A stretch of DNA of 64,000 nucleotides from the NCBI RefSeq assembly GCF_900096905.1, contig NZ_FMYI01000002.1, positions 62,001 to 126,000 of the forward strand, read 5' to 3'. A program made the position numbers and the translations under genes. Source of the stretch: Pelagirhabdus alkalitolerans. GTDB taxonomy: Bacteria > Bacillota > Bacilli > Bacillales > Amphibacillaceae. This document shows, in pieces, positions 9,213-17,641 of the stretch (its first letter is position 1; every line of letters begins with the position of its first letter). The notes under the pieces were generated by a model. It saw nothing but the letters and a program-made list of their open reading frames with translations, did no database searches and was not told where the DNA came from.

Positions 9213-10316
9213 ATGGAAGTGTATGCTGTGCGGACTTATAAATCATTTGATTGGTTTTTGTTTGTTATTATTAGTTTGCTTATTATAATTGGCATCCTAA
9301 TGGTGTATAGTGCTTCTTCAGTTTGGGCTATACACCGATTTAATGATGGGTTTTATTTTGCTAAACGTCAGTTGTTATTTGCATCATTCGGCTTCATTTT
9401 AATGTACATACTCTCATTTATACCTTACCATGTGTACAAATCACTCGCGAGACCACTATTTTTAGTTAGCTTACTACTTGTTATAGCTGTCGTAATACCA
9501 GGTGTTGGTCTCGTGCGAGGTGGGGCAAGAAGTTGGATTGGAGTAGGTGCTTTTAGTATTCAACCTGCTGAATTTATCAAATTGAGTTTAATTATGTACT
9601 TGGCACGACTCATTACTAAAAGAAAGATTCAACTTGATCACTTTTTTAAGTCATTTTTGCCATTAGTTTTGTTGATTGTTATATGCTTTGGTTTAATAAT
9701 GCTTCAACCCGATTTAGGAACAGGTATGGTTCTAGTTATGTCGTCTCTGATTTTACTTTTTATCGCTGGCGCTAAAGTGTCCTATTTTGTAGGGCTCATA
9801 ACTCTTGGTGTCATCGGACTTATCTTACTAATTTTATCTGCTCCATACCGAATAAATCGAATTACAGCTTTTTTGAATCCTTGGGAAGATCCTTTAGGGA
9901 GTGGCTTTCAAATTATACAGTCTTTGTATGCCATAGGTCCCGGCGGATTATTCGGCGTTGGTTTTAATCAAAGTTTGCAAAAATATTTTTATTTACCTGA
10001 GCCGCATAATGATTTTATTTTTTCCATTGTTTCAGAAGAGTTTGGTTTTATAGGTGCAGCCTTTATTATCTGTCTATTCGTATTGTTGATTTATCGTTTA
10101 GTTCGAATTGCCTTTTTTGCTACAGACCCATTTGCATCATTAGTCGTCTCTGGGATCACTGCTATGATTGCGATACAAGTGATGATAAATATTAGCGTTG
10201 TCATCGGTTTAATTCCAGTCACTGGCATTACACTGCCTTTTTTGAGTTATGGAGGATCTTCACTGACACTACTCCTCGCATCTATGGGCATCGTTTTAAA
10301 TATTAGTCGAGCTTAA
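9213..10316 (+). CDS. spoVE: SEDS glycosyltransferase SpoVE/FtsW
   Basis: Multi-pass SEDS-family peptidoglycan polymerase. Ten or so membrane segments and the conserved blocks RSWIGVGAFSIQPAEF, NPWEDPLGSGFQIIQSLYA and FLSYGGSSL are present. The position after murD and close similarity to B. subtilis SpoVE point to the sporulation paralogue that works with SpoVD, though a vegetative FtsW role cannot be excluded from sequence. ATG 9213 is used; GTG 9228, preceded by GGAAG, is an alternative start. The repeat element at 10317 begins directly after the stop codon. Confidence 0.9.
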   Translation: MEVYAVRTYKSFDWFLFVIISLLIIIGILMVYSASSVWAIHRFNDGFYFAKRQLLFASFGFILMYILSFIPYHVYKSLARPLFLVSLLLVIAVVIPGVGLVRGGARSWIGVGAFSIQPAEFIKLSLIMYLARLITKRKIQLDHFFKSFLPLVLLIVICFGLIMLQPDLGTGMVLVMSSLILLFIAGAKVSYFVGLITLGVIGLILLILSAPYRINRITAFLNPWEDPLGSGFQIIQSLYAIGPGGLFGVGFNQSLQKYFYLPEPHNDFIFSIVSEEFGFIGAAFIICLFVLLIYRLVRIAFFATDPFASLVVSGITAMIAIQVMINISVVIGLIPVTGITLPFLSYGGSSLTLLLASMGIVLNISRA

Positions 10317-10605
10317 AGAGTCTGAGATAAAAGTAAATAAGTCAATGTAATAGCCGGGCAAAAAATAGTATTTTTACTATTTTTTGCCCGGCTATTTGTT
10401 TACATATTTCAATGCATCCTGAAATGGACGAGTTTCTTGCGGGAAGAGCACGAGTGAGAAGATCCACTTTAGAAGCGAGTTTTGCTTCTAAAGTTAGCTG
10501 AGGCCACGTGAGCTAAAAGTTAAGTCTGTTTCAGATTGCGATGCCCTTTTGATCGAATGGATTGTGTTTTTAAGGTATTCATTTTTGCTTTGTCCCAGAC
10601 TCTTT
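10317..10605. repeat. Dispersed repeat element, copy 1 (inverted ends, long hairpin)
   Basis: The left end AGAGTCTGAGATAAA and the right end, read on the other strand, AGAGTCTGGGACAAA form near-perfect terminal inverted repeats. Inside are a 22-bp hairpin (10349-10396), a second hairpin with arms 10467-10476 and 10484-10493, and a TTCAGATTGCGATG block shared with copy 2. No coding potential is seen. The second hairpin region, with GAAGATCCACTT and AGTTAGCTGAGGCC, resembles palindromic intergenic repeats I recall from other Bacillaceae. It lies where murG and murB are in B. subtilis. Confidence 0.8.
10349..10396. terminator. 22-bp perfect hairpin downstream of spoVE
   Basis: Arms 10349-10370 and 10375-10396 are exactly complementary around a TTTT loop, with a GC-rich base (AATAGCCGGGC). 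Placed directly after spoVE, it is a plausible transcription terminator or mRNA 3'-end stabiliser, although only a weak T tract follows. The homologous hairpins are at 15989 and 45207. Confidence 0.6.
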
Positions 10606-10669
10606 TTAGTTAATTCTTCAAATTCAACCGATAGACTCATGCAATTTACCATAATTTAAGAGATAATTA

Positions 10670-10678
10670 TGCTATACT
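10670..10678 (+). promoter_or_regulatory. Extended -10 promoter for divIB
   Basis: TGC followed by TATACT (10673-10678) forms an extended -10 element; no convincing -35 is seen 17 nt upstream. It lies between the repeat element and divIB and would give divIB-ylxW-ylxX-sbp their own transcript. Confidence 0.5.
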
Positions 10679-10739
10679 TTAGTTAACTCTATGAAACGTA
10701 CATAAGAGCTAAATACTATAAATAAAAAAGGAAGAAACA

Positions 10740-11540
10740 ATGATGAAAGAAGAGAAGGTTGTCTCGATTGAAGATCGAATCCCAAAATTAAAAGAAGCAC
10801 GGCGAAAAAAGACTAATCGGCGTTTGATTTTTTATATCGTTCTTTTTTTCTTTTTAATTTCAATAGTTCTTTATTTACAATCTCCGTTGAGTTATATTGA
10901 TGAAATCAATGTTTCCGGCTATGAATACATAAATCCCGACCGAATTGTAACAGAAAGTCATTTATCTGAAGAAGATAATATTTGGGCGATATCGACAGAG
11001 GAAGTAGAACACACGATTGCAAGTTTAGAGGAAGTGGATTCTGCACAGGTTAGTCGTCGATTTCCGAACCACATTGAAATTGAGATTGAAGAATTGGATA
11101 AGGTTGCTTATATGAATCGCGGTGAATTCTTTTACCCATTATTAGAAAATGGTACAACATTAGCTGCTATTCGACTTGTCGATTGGCGGGGAGATGCTCC
11201 TTTATTATATGATTTTCAGGAAAATCAATATTTAGATTTGTTGTTAGAAGAGCTTTCTTCACTATCACCCTCAGTGATGCGTCATATCTCTGAAATCCAC
11301 TACAATGCAACGGAATCAAACCCATATATTTTAAAATTATTAATGAACGATGGTTTTGAAGTTGAGACAAGTATTCGTAACTTTAGTAACAATATGAGTA
11401 GTTATCCATCCATCACCGCTCAACTCGACCATGATGAGCAAGGTATTATAGAAATTGGTGAAGGTGGCGCTGTATTTAATCGATACACGGATGACTATGA
11501 TCAAACAGAGGATGAAACAGAAAATGAAGATGAAGAGTAA
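10740..11540 (+). CDS. divIB: Cell division protein DivIB (FtsQ)
   Basis: Bitopic divisome protein that forms a complex with DivIC and FtsL. A basic cytoplasmic N-terminus (about residues 1-26) precedes one membrane segment (about 28-46). A POTRA-like domain starts at YIDEINVSGYEYINP, followed by the beta domain. The C-terminus is a long acidic tail of Asp/Glu, more acidic than in B. subtilis. ATG 10740 follows AAAAAGGAAG with good spacing. In B. subtilis murB precedes it; here a repeat does. Confidence 0.92.
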   Translation: MMKEEKVVSIEDRIPKLKEARRKKTNRRLIFYIVLFFFLISIVLYLQSPLSYIDEINVSGYEYINPDRIVTESHLSEEDNIWAISTEEVEHTIASLEEVDSAQVSRRFPNHIEIEIEELDKVAYMNRGEFFYPLLENGTTLAAIRLVDWRGDAPLLYDFQENQYLDLLLEELSSLSPSVMRHISEIHYNATESNPYILKLLMNDGFEVETSIRNFSNNMSSYPSITAQLDHDEQGIIEIGEGGAVFNRYTDDYDQTEDETENEDEE

Positions 11541-12216
11541 GCGAGCGATATTATCACTAGTATTATTCACATTCGGCTTTTTAATTGCGGCTAGTTTTCA
11601 AAATACAAAAGCATTTGTGTTTGAACAAGAAGATGTTGATCCGGATTGGGAACGAACATTTTATTATACTCAACAATTGATTGATTTCGAAAAGCAGAAT
11701 CAAGACCTTCAACAAGAAATTAATGAAGTAAGGGCAGATATTTTACAATTTGAGAATGAACTGGTTAGCTCCGAAGAAGAGATTAAAGATACTGTTCAGG
11801 AAAAAATTGATTTGCAAGCCTTAAACGGTGAACTTCCAATTGAAGGGCCGGGTATCTTTATTACATTAAAAGACCAAGAGTATGTACCTTCAGAAGAAAG
11901 CATTGATGATTATATTGTGCATGATCGTCATGTTCAATTGGTTATTAACGAATTATATAGTGCTGGAGCCGAAGCCATTGCAATTAATGGTCAACGTATT
12001 TATCACGATTCACATATTGTATGTACAGGCCCGGTTATTTCAGTTGATAATCAACAATACCCTGCACCATTTGAAATTGAGGCAATTGGTAATCCGAATA
12101 CATTAAGGGAAAGTATGGAATTAGATCGAGGTGTAATCGATCAACTTGTCAATGAACAAATAGAAGTTGAAGTTGGAGCAAGAGAACAAATTAACATGAA
12201 CTCAAAATTAAGATAG
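11524..12216 (+). CDS. ylxW: DUF881 membrane-anchored protein (YlxW-like)
   Basis: DUF881-family protein of unknown biochemical role, conserved between divIB and sbp in Bacillus. One N-terminal membrane segment (about residues 6-22), a coiled-coil region rich in Glu/Gln (about 40-100), and an extracytoplasmic DUF881 domain with LVINELYSAGAEAIAINGQRI. The start ATG 11524 overlaps divIB by 17 nt, with GAGG at 11509; a longer reading from 11455 would give an unlikely N-terminus inside divIB. A second family member follows, suggesting an ancient tandem duplication. Confidence 0.8.
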   Translation: MKMKSKRAILSLVLFTFGFLIAASFQNTKAFVFEQEDVDPDWERTFYYTQQLIDFEKQNQDLQQEINEVRADILQFENELVSSEEEIKDTVQEKIDLQALNGELPIEGPGIFITLKDQEYVPSEESIDDYIVHDRHVQLVINELYSAGAEAIAINGQRIYHDSHIVCTGPVISVDNQQYPAPFEIEAIGNPNTLRESMELDRGVIDQLVNEQIEVEVGAREQINMNSKLR

Positions 12217-12229
12217 TGGTGAGTGATCA

Positions 12230-12949
12230 ATGTCTATAAAAACACAATTAATTTTTGCTTTAGTCCTGTTTTCAATCGGTTTTTTGACTGTTATTTTTTT
12301 TCAGACATCTGATGAAGAGGACATTAGACAGACAAGAGATATGTGGGAGTTAAGGTCTGATTTGGAAGAACAGCAAGAATTGCAGCAAAGACTTCAATCA
12401 GAGTTGAATGAATTAAGACTTTCGTTTTTGGATTATGAATCAAATTCAACTCAAGATCAAATCGAAACATTAAATCAATCTGTACAACAACTTGAAAAAG
12501 AAGCTGGTTTAACACAGATTGAATCAGAAGGTATAAAAATTGAACTTAAGCCTAATTATTCAACTGAAGATCCCGAAAATGGTTTCCCGAACATAACACC
12601 TGAACTTTTGCATCGTTTAATTAATGAATTGAATGCATATGGTGCAAATGCGATTGCAATTGGTGAGGAAAGATTGATGAATTACACAGCCATTCGTGAA
12701 GTTGATGATCGAATCTATATGAATCAACGTCCATTACCTAATTTACCTGTTACGATTAAAGTAACTGGCGAGGATGTAGATCGTTTATATAATTATATGG
12801 AGGTAAGCCCATCTAAAGATGAGTTTGCTATGCATAATGTCACGTTAGATATTACTAAAGAAAATCATGTCACTTTGCCAGCATATGCTGAAGAAATCGA
12901 CTTTGATTATATTTCTGTGAATGAAGAAGCTGATCTAGGAGAGAGTTAA
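12230..12949 (+). CDS. ylxX: DUF881 membrane-anchored protein (YlxX-like)
   Basis: Second DUF881 protein. An N-terminal membrane segment (about residues 5-22) is followed by a Gln/Glu-rich coiled coil (about 35-95) and a DUF881 domain with LLHRLINELNAYGANAIAIGEERL, the same core as its upstream neighbour. Function is not known; its constant association with division genes suggests an envelope role (inference). It lies 13 nt after ylxW and 1 nt before sbp, clearly in the same operon. Confidence 0.8.
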   Translation: MSIKTQLIFALVLFSIGFLTVIFFQTSDEEDIRQTRDMWELRSDLEEQQELQQRLQSELNELRLSFLDYESNSTQDQIETLNQSVQQLEKEAGLTQIESEGIKIELKPNYSTEDPENGFPNITPELLHRLINELNAYGANAIAIGEERLMNYTAIREVDDRIYMNQRPLPNLPVTIKVTGEDVDRLYNYMEVSPSKDEFAMHNVTLDITKENHVTLPAYAEEIDFDYISVNEEADLGES

Positions 12950-12950
12950 T

Positions 12951-13322
12951 ATGTGGTTACCATTATTGTTTTTACTATTAGGAATAGGACTTGGTTTTTT
13001 AACAGATGTATCTGTTCCGGAGCATTTTGCTAGTTATCTATCGATTGCTATTTTAGCAGCACTCGATACGCTTATCGGTGGAATTAAAGGATACTTAAAT
13101 AATGAATTTGATCCACATAATTTTTTAACGGGTTTTTTCTTTAATATAACGTTAGCTGTGATCATTACATTTATCGGGGATCAGTTGGGGGTAGACTTAT
13201 ATTTAGCTGCTGTTGTCGCTTTTGGTTTAAGATTATTTAATAATCTTTCCATCATTCGACATCATTTATTCAATTATTATCAAGAAAAACGTAAGAAAAG
13301 GATAAAAAATGCAGGAAATTAG
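12951..13322 (+). CDS. sbp: Small basic protein Sbp (DUF1290)
   Basis: Short integral membrane protein of the DUF1290 family, role unknown, found next to ftsA in Bacilli. About four hydrophobic segments are seen, with LAALDTLIGGIKGYLNNEFDPHNF split by motif-rich loops; the C-terminus is lysine- and arginine-rich (KKRKKRIK type), matching the family name. 123 residues against 121 in B. subtilis. Confidence 0.85.
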   Translation: MWLPLLFLLLGIGLGFLTDVSVPEHFASYLSIAILAALDTLIGGIKGYLNNEFDPHNFLTGFFFNITLAVIITFIGDQLGVDLYLAAVVAFGLRLFNNLSIIRHHLFNYYQEKRKKRIKNAGN

Positions 13323-13371
13323 TTATTTGATGTAGAATGGTGTAAATATTCACTTAAATGTAAATATAGTA

Positions 13372-13400
13372 TTAATAGACACACAAATTAATGGTATACT
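13372..13400 (+). promoter_or_regulatory. Sigma-A promoter of ftsAZ
   Basis: TTAATA (13372-13377), a 17-nt spacer and TATACT (13395-13400) preceded by TGG, giving an extended -10. It lies 61 nt before the ftsA start. Confidence 0.6.
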
Positions 13401-13460
13401 AGGGTGAAGAAGTAGTTATTATAAAAATAGATTATGGATTGTTTAGGAGGTGCCTTCATT

Positions 13461-14753
13461 TTGAACAACAGTGAGCGATTAGTCAGTCTAGATATAGGTA
13501 CATCAAAAATTAAGGTTGTAATTGGAGAAGTTCAAAAAGATTCTTTGAATATAATTGGTGTCGGAACAGCTAAATCAAATGGAATGAAAAAAGGTGCTAT
13601 TGTAGATATTGATGAGACAGTACAATCAATTAAAGCAGCGGTAGAAGAAGCTGAGCGCATGGTTAATATGAGTATTGACCGCGTCATTGTCGGCATTAAT
13701 GGTAATCATATTGATTTGCAGTCGTGTCAAGGAATCGTGGCTGTGGCAAGTGATGATCGAGAAATTGGTGATGAAGATGTTAAGCGTGTCATTGATGCAG
13801 CACAGGTCATTTCAATTCCACCAGAACGTGAGATTATTGATGTTATTCCCAAGCAATTTATTGTAGATGGATTAGATGAAATTACCGATCCAAGAGGAAT
13901 GATTGGTGTCCGTCTAGAAATGGAAGGCACGATTATTACATGTGCAAGAACAATGTTACATAATATTTTGAAATGTGTTGAAGGTGCTGGTTTAGAGGTG
14001 ATTGACATTTCCTTGCAACCTCTAGCATCAGGAGCTATCGCGTTATCGAGTGATGAAAAGGAATTAGGTGTCGCTTTAATTGACGTTGGTGGTGGTTCAA
14101 CAACGGTTTCTGTCTTTGAAAACTCACATTTAGTTGCAACAAGTGTGATTCCATTAGGTGGAGATAATATAACAAAAGATATCGCCATTGGACTAAAAAT
14201 TAGTACCGAGGAAGCTGAGAAAGTTAAAGTTGAGCATGGTCACTCTTATTATCCTGAAGCAATGGAAGAGGAGACGTTTGATGTGTCTGTTATTGGCAGT
14301 GATCAAGTGTATACATTTAACCAATTAGAATTAGCAGATATTATTGAAGCTCGTATGGAAGAAATTTATACATATGCAGCAAGAGAGATTAAAAAAATGG
14401 GGTATGGTGAATTACCAGGTGGCTTTGTGTTAACCGGTGGTTGCATGAGAACACCAGGTGCTTTAGAATTAGCACAAGAGATGTATTATGCAAATGTACG
14501 CGTGGCCATTCCAGATTACATTGGTGTAAGAGAACCACAATTCACATCTGGTGTGGGTATTTTGAAATTTGCGCACAAAAATGCAAAGATACAAGGCAAA
14601 GTATTAGGTGACTCTGTCACAGAATCAGCGCCAAAAACAGAAAAGATGGTTAAAAAATCGGACAAATTAAAACCTAAAAAAGAGAAAAAAGCAGCGCCTA
14701 AACAAAAGAAAGAATCGAGTGTAGCGAATTTGTTTAAGTATTTCTTTGATTAA
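13461..14753 (+). CDS. ftsA: Cell division protein FtsA
   Basis: Actin-like ATPase that tethers FtsZ to the membrane. The nucleotide-binding phosphate loop SLDIGTSKIKVVIG is at the N-terminus, with the second phosphate-binding segment ALIDVGGGSTTVSVF and the adenosine motif VLTGGCMRTPG. The C-terminus is a basic linker followed by an amphipathic helix (VANLFKYFFD type) for membrane binding. The start is TTG 13461, placed 10 nt after AGGAGG (13445-13450) and matching the B. subtilis N-terminus; the upstream in-frame ATG 13434 lacks support. Confidence 0.95.
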   Translation: MNNSERLVSLDIGTSKIKVVIGEVQKDSLNIIGVGTAKSNGMKKGAIVDIDETVQSIKAAVEEAERMVNMSIDRVIVGINGNHIDLQSCQGIVAVASDDREIGDEDVKRVIDAAQVISIPPEREIIDVIPKQFIVDGLDEITDPRGMIGVRLEMEGTIITCARTMLHNILKCVEGAGLEVIDISLQPLASGAIALSSDEKELGVALIDVGGGSTTVSVFENSHLVATSVIPLGGDNITKDIAIGLKISTEEAEKVKVEHGHSYYPEAMEEETFDVSVIGSDQVYTFNQLELADIIEARMEEIYTYAAREIKKMGYGELPGGFVLTGGCMRTPGALELAQEMYYANVRVAIPDYIGVREPQFTSGVGILKFAHKNAKIQGKVLGDSVTESAPKTEKMVKKSDKLKPKKEKKAAPKQKKESSVANLFKYFFD

Positions 14754-14820
14754 TTAAAAATGAGTATTGATCATTGAATGGATGCTTTCGTTATTATTGT
14801 TAAGTATAGGAGGAAGTTAC

Positions 14821-15948
14821 ATGTTAGAGTTTGATACAGAATTAGATGAATTAGCAACGATTAAAGTCATCGGTGTCGGTGGTGGCGGAAATAATGCTGT
14901 AAACCGAATGATTGAACATGGCGTTCAAGGAGTAGAATTTATAGCTGTCAATACAGATGCACAAGCTTTGAATTTATCAAAGGCAGAAGTGAAGATTCAA
15001 TTAGGTACGAAATTAACGCGAGGACTTGGAGCTGGTGCGAATCCCGAAGTTGGTCGCAAAGCTGCTGAAGAAAGTAAAGAGCAATTAGAAGAAGCACTAG
15101 AAGGTGCTGATATGATTTTCGTGACAGCCGGTATGGGTGGGGGAACAGGTACTGGTGCCGCACCTGTTATTGCTCAAGTTGCAAAAGAAATTGGCGCACT
15201 AACTGTGGGTGTTGTGACGAGACCCTTTATGTTTGAAGGGCGTAAACGTTCAACTCAGGCAGTTAATGGTATTGACGGCTTAAAAGAAAACGTTGATACG
15301 TTGATTGTCATTCCGAATGATCGCTTGCTTGAAATCATTGATAAAAACACACCGATGTTAGAAGCGTTTAGAGAAGCAGATAATGTCTTACGTCAAGGTG
15401 TTCAAGGTATCTCTGACTTAATTGCTACACCTGGTTTAATTAACGTTGACTTTGCCGATGTTAAAACAATAATGGTAGATAAAGGATCAGCTTTAATGGG
15501 AATTGGTGTTGCTTCTGGCGAGAATCGAGCAACAGAGGCCGCTAAAAAAGCGATATCGTCCCCGCTCCTTGAAACATCGATCGATGGTGCTCGTGGTGTT
15601 CTCATGAATATCACAGGCGGTGCCAATTTAAGTTTATTCGAAGTGCAAGAGGCAGCAGATATTGTTACCTCAGCAGCGGATCAGGAAGTTAACGTAATTT
15701 TCGGTTCTGTTATTAATGAAGAATTAAAAGAGGAGATTGTCGTCACCGTTATTGCGACTGGATTTGATGAATCTGCTCCAAATCAGCCCGAAAGAAAACG
15801 ACCAAGCACCATTAATCAGCAGGCGGCTACGAAAGAGACACCTCTAAATGACGCATCTCAAGAGCCAGCAAGCGAGCCTGGTTATCGTCAAGAAGAGGAC
15901 ACTTTAGATATTCCAACATTCTTAAGAAATCGAAACAGAAGAAGGTAA
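14821..15948 (+). CDS. ftsZ: Cell division protein FtsZ
   Basis: Tubulin-like GTPase forming the Z ring. The tubulin signature GGGTGTG is visible in AGMGGGTGTGAAP, with the T3 loop GVGGGGNNAVNRM and the T7 region. The C-terminal peptide DIPTFLRNRNRRR, which binds FtsA, SepF and other partners, is intact. The start ATG 14821 follows AGGAGGAAG; a longer in-frame reading from 14767 would add an unrelated hydrophobic stretch. 375 residues is normal. The next 750 nt hold a repeat element rather than bpr as in B. subtilis. Confidence 0.98.
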   Translation: MLEFDTELDELATIKVIGVGGGGNNAVNRMIEHGVQGVEFIAVNTDAQALNLSKAEVKIQLGTKLTRGLGAGANPEVGRKAAEESKEQLEEALEGADMIFVTAGMGGGTGTGAAPVIAQVAKEIGALTVGVVTRPFMFEGRKRSTQAVNGIDGLKENVDTLIVIPNDRLLEIIDKNTPMLEAFREADNVLRQGVQGISDLIATPGLINVDFADVKTIMVDKGSALMGIGVASGENRATEAAKKAISSPLLETSIDGARGVLMNITGGANLSLFEVQEAADIVTSAADQEVNVIFGSVINEELKEEIVVTVIATGFDESAPNQPERKRPSTINQQAATKETPLNDASQEPASEPGYRQEEDTLDIPTFLRNRNRRR

Positions 15949-15953
15949 ATAAA

Positions 15954-16570
15954 AAAAGAGTCTAATACAAAAGTAAATAAGTCAATATAATAGCCGGACT
16001 AAGATAGTACTTTAACTATTTTAGTCCGGCTATTTTTTATATATCTGATAGCAATTTGGAATGGATGCGCCCCTTGCAGAAAACGATGGGAAAGTTATTG
16101 CCTTTTAATCATGGTCTATATGACGTGTGATGGGTGGTTCACTTGCCATGGGCACGATTTCAGCTAACTGAGGCAAGAAAAGGCGCTTCTCACACCGAAT
16201 TTTCATTTCGTACTTTTTTCACAGCGTATCATCACACGTTAACCTAAATAGAACACATGCCGTTATATTGTGGTAAAGTATTCTCAACAATTCCACGTAA
16301 GACCCCTCTTCTTCTTAATTAGATTTTGTTGATTTAAACAAACCCTAACCAAAAGATGATCACACACATTTAATCAATGTGTGTTGACTACGAGACGCCC
16401 TCGGCAAGCGTGTGGTCGGACACATACCTCTTTACAACAAACCACTAAGTGGAATCAAAATGTTTAAATTTCTGATTGAATAGCATGGGACTGTTTCAGA
16501 TTGCGATGATCTTTTGATCGAATCGTATGTGTTTTAAGATTATCACTTTTGTTTTGTCCCAGACACTTTA
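15954..16570. repeat. Dispersed repeat element, copy 2 (long form)
   Basis: The left end AAAGAGTCTAATACAAAAG and the right end ending GTCCCAGACACTTT match copy 1, as do the AAGTAAATAAGTCAAT segment, the hairpin and the final TTCAGATTGCGATG...CTTTTGATCGAAT block. The middle is about 330 nt longer than in copy 1. It holds further inverted repeats: 10-bp arms at 16123-16132/16230-16239 and 9-bp arms at 16362-16370/16376-16384. No plausible coding sequence lies inside. It fills most of the ftsZ-spoIIGA gap. Confidence 0.75.
15989..16034 (+). terminator. 20-bp hairpin with T tract after ftsZ
   Basis: Arms 15989-16008 and 16015-16034 pair over 20 positions (one G-U) around a 6-nt loop, and six T (16033-16038) follow, so on the + strand it is a good intrinsic terminator for ftsZ. 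It is the homologue of the hairpin at 10349. Confidence 0.7.
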
Positions 16571-16646
16571 TTTTAGACATTTTTACAATGAATCCAACAA
16601 AATTATTGTGTGATACTAGCAGACTCTGACAGACTTTTTTCCTCCT

Positions 16647-16683
16647 TTAACTTAAACTTAAGTTAATTCAATTCAATATTGAA
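16647..16683. promoter_or_regulatory. Two adjacent palindromes upstream of spoIIGA
   Basis: TTAACTTAA-AC-TTAAGTTAA (16647-16666) is a perfect dyad, followed 5 nt later by the 12-bp palindrome TTCAATATTGAA (16672-16683), 16 nt before the spoIIGA start. These look like operator sites, but no known factor is recognised and no clear Spo0A box was found. Confidence 0.4.
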
Positions 16684-16699
16684 ATGAGGCCTTTAAATC

Positions 16700-17617
16700 T
16701 TGAAACTCTATCTTGATCTCATTTGGCTATTAAATTTTTTATTTGATTTTATGATCTTGCAACTTACGGCTCATTTCGCAAGGCACCATGTGTCTAGAAT
16801 TCGTTTAATAATAGGTTCTTTTTTTGCATCATTGCTCGTTTTTGTTGTGATCTATTATCCAGACGCATTCCTTTTAACCCCAGTAGGTAAACTCATCTAT
16901 TCAATAATTATTCTTATGGTGACATTTTTAAAAACATCATTTAAACAACTGATTAAATTATGGGGGCTCTTTTACTTTATTACATTCTCACTTGGAGGTG
17001 TGTTGATAAGTTTACATTTTTTCTTTGACTATTCCTTTACGATGGAGAATGCAACACTTGTGACAGATTCAACTGGATACGGAACACCTATTAGCTGGTT
17101 ATTTGTTATAACGTTGTTTCCTGTGACTTGGATGTACACTAAACGTGTCATTGATGATCGTTCCTTAAAAGATCTTGATTTAAACCAATGTATCATGTGT
17201 CAAATTGAATTTAATAATCAATGCGTTACAACGGAAGGCTTTGTTGATACGGCAAATCATTTAGTTGATCCAATTAGTAAAACACCAGTAGCGATTATTG
17301 ACCTATTTATCATTGAACAGCTCTTTACAGAACAAGAACAGGCAGTCTTAAAAACGATTCAAGATAATTTTAACGTTGATCAATTGCCAGAGGAGCTAAA
17401 AAACAAATTTCATCTCATTCCGTTTAAAGGATTAAAAGAAAAACACGGATTAATATTGGCTTTTAAACCCGATCGATTCATCATGAATACAGACAATGGT
17501 GCCATTGGACTTCAAAAAGTTTTTATTGGATTACAATTTACAACATTTACGAGTAAAAACCATTATCATTGTTTAGTTAGTCCTGTGATGCTCAACCAGA
17601 TGTGTCTTGTTTCATAA
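16700..17617 (+). CDS. spoIIGA: Pro-sigma-E processing protease SpoIIGA
   Basis: Membrane-embedded aspartic protease that cleaves pro-sigma-E in the mother cell. Five hydrophobic segments occupy about residues 1-155, followed by the soluble protease domain. The catalytic Asp is residue 183, the same number as in B. subtilis, but its motif reads DTAN instead of DSGN, followed by the expected HLVDPISKTPV. The start is TTG 16700, with GAGG at 16685. It is followed by its substrate gene sigE after 24 nt. 305 residues against 309 in B. subtilis. Confidence 0.93.
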   Translation: MKLYLDLIWLLNFLFDFMILQLTAHFARHHVSRIRLIIGSFFASLLVFVVIYYPDAFLLTPVGKLIYSIIILMVTFLKTSFKQLIKLWGLFYFITFSLGGVLISLHFFFDYSFTMENATLVTDSTGYGTPISWLFVITLFPVTWMYTKRVIDDRSLKDLDLNQCIMCQIEFNNQCVTTEGFVDTANHLVDPISKTPVAIIDLFIIEQLFTEQEQAVLKTIQDNFNVDQLPEELKNKFHLIPFKGLKEKHGLILAFKPDRFIMNTDNGAIGLQKVFIGLQFTTFTSKNHYHCLVSPVMLNQMCLVS

Positions 17618-17641
17618 CTAATGTGCTAAAGGAGATTCATA

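Noticed and set aside
13727..14188. 153-codon open frame on the - strand
   Set aside because: Exactly antisense to ftsA, with low-complexity composition (Ser/Ile/Pro rich) and no ribosome site; a shadow of the real gene.
14767..14820. Longer FtsZ N-terminus starting at 14767
   Set aside because: The 18 extra residues are hydrophobic and unlike any FtsZ; AGGAGG directly precedes ATG 14821.
16570..16700. Spo0A box for spoIIGA
   Set aside because: TCTGACA at 16625 is only a weak match to the 0A box on one strand; not enough to call.
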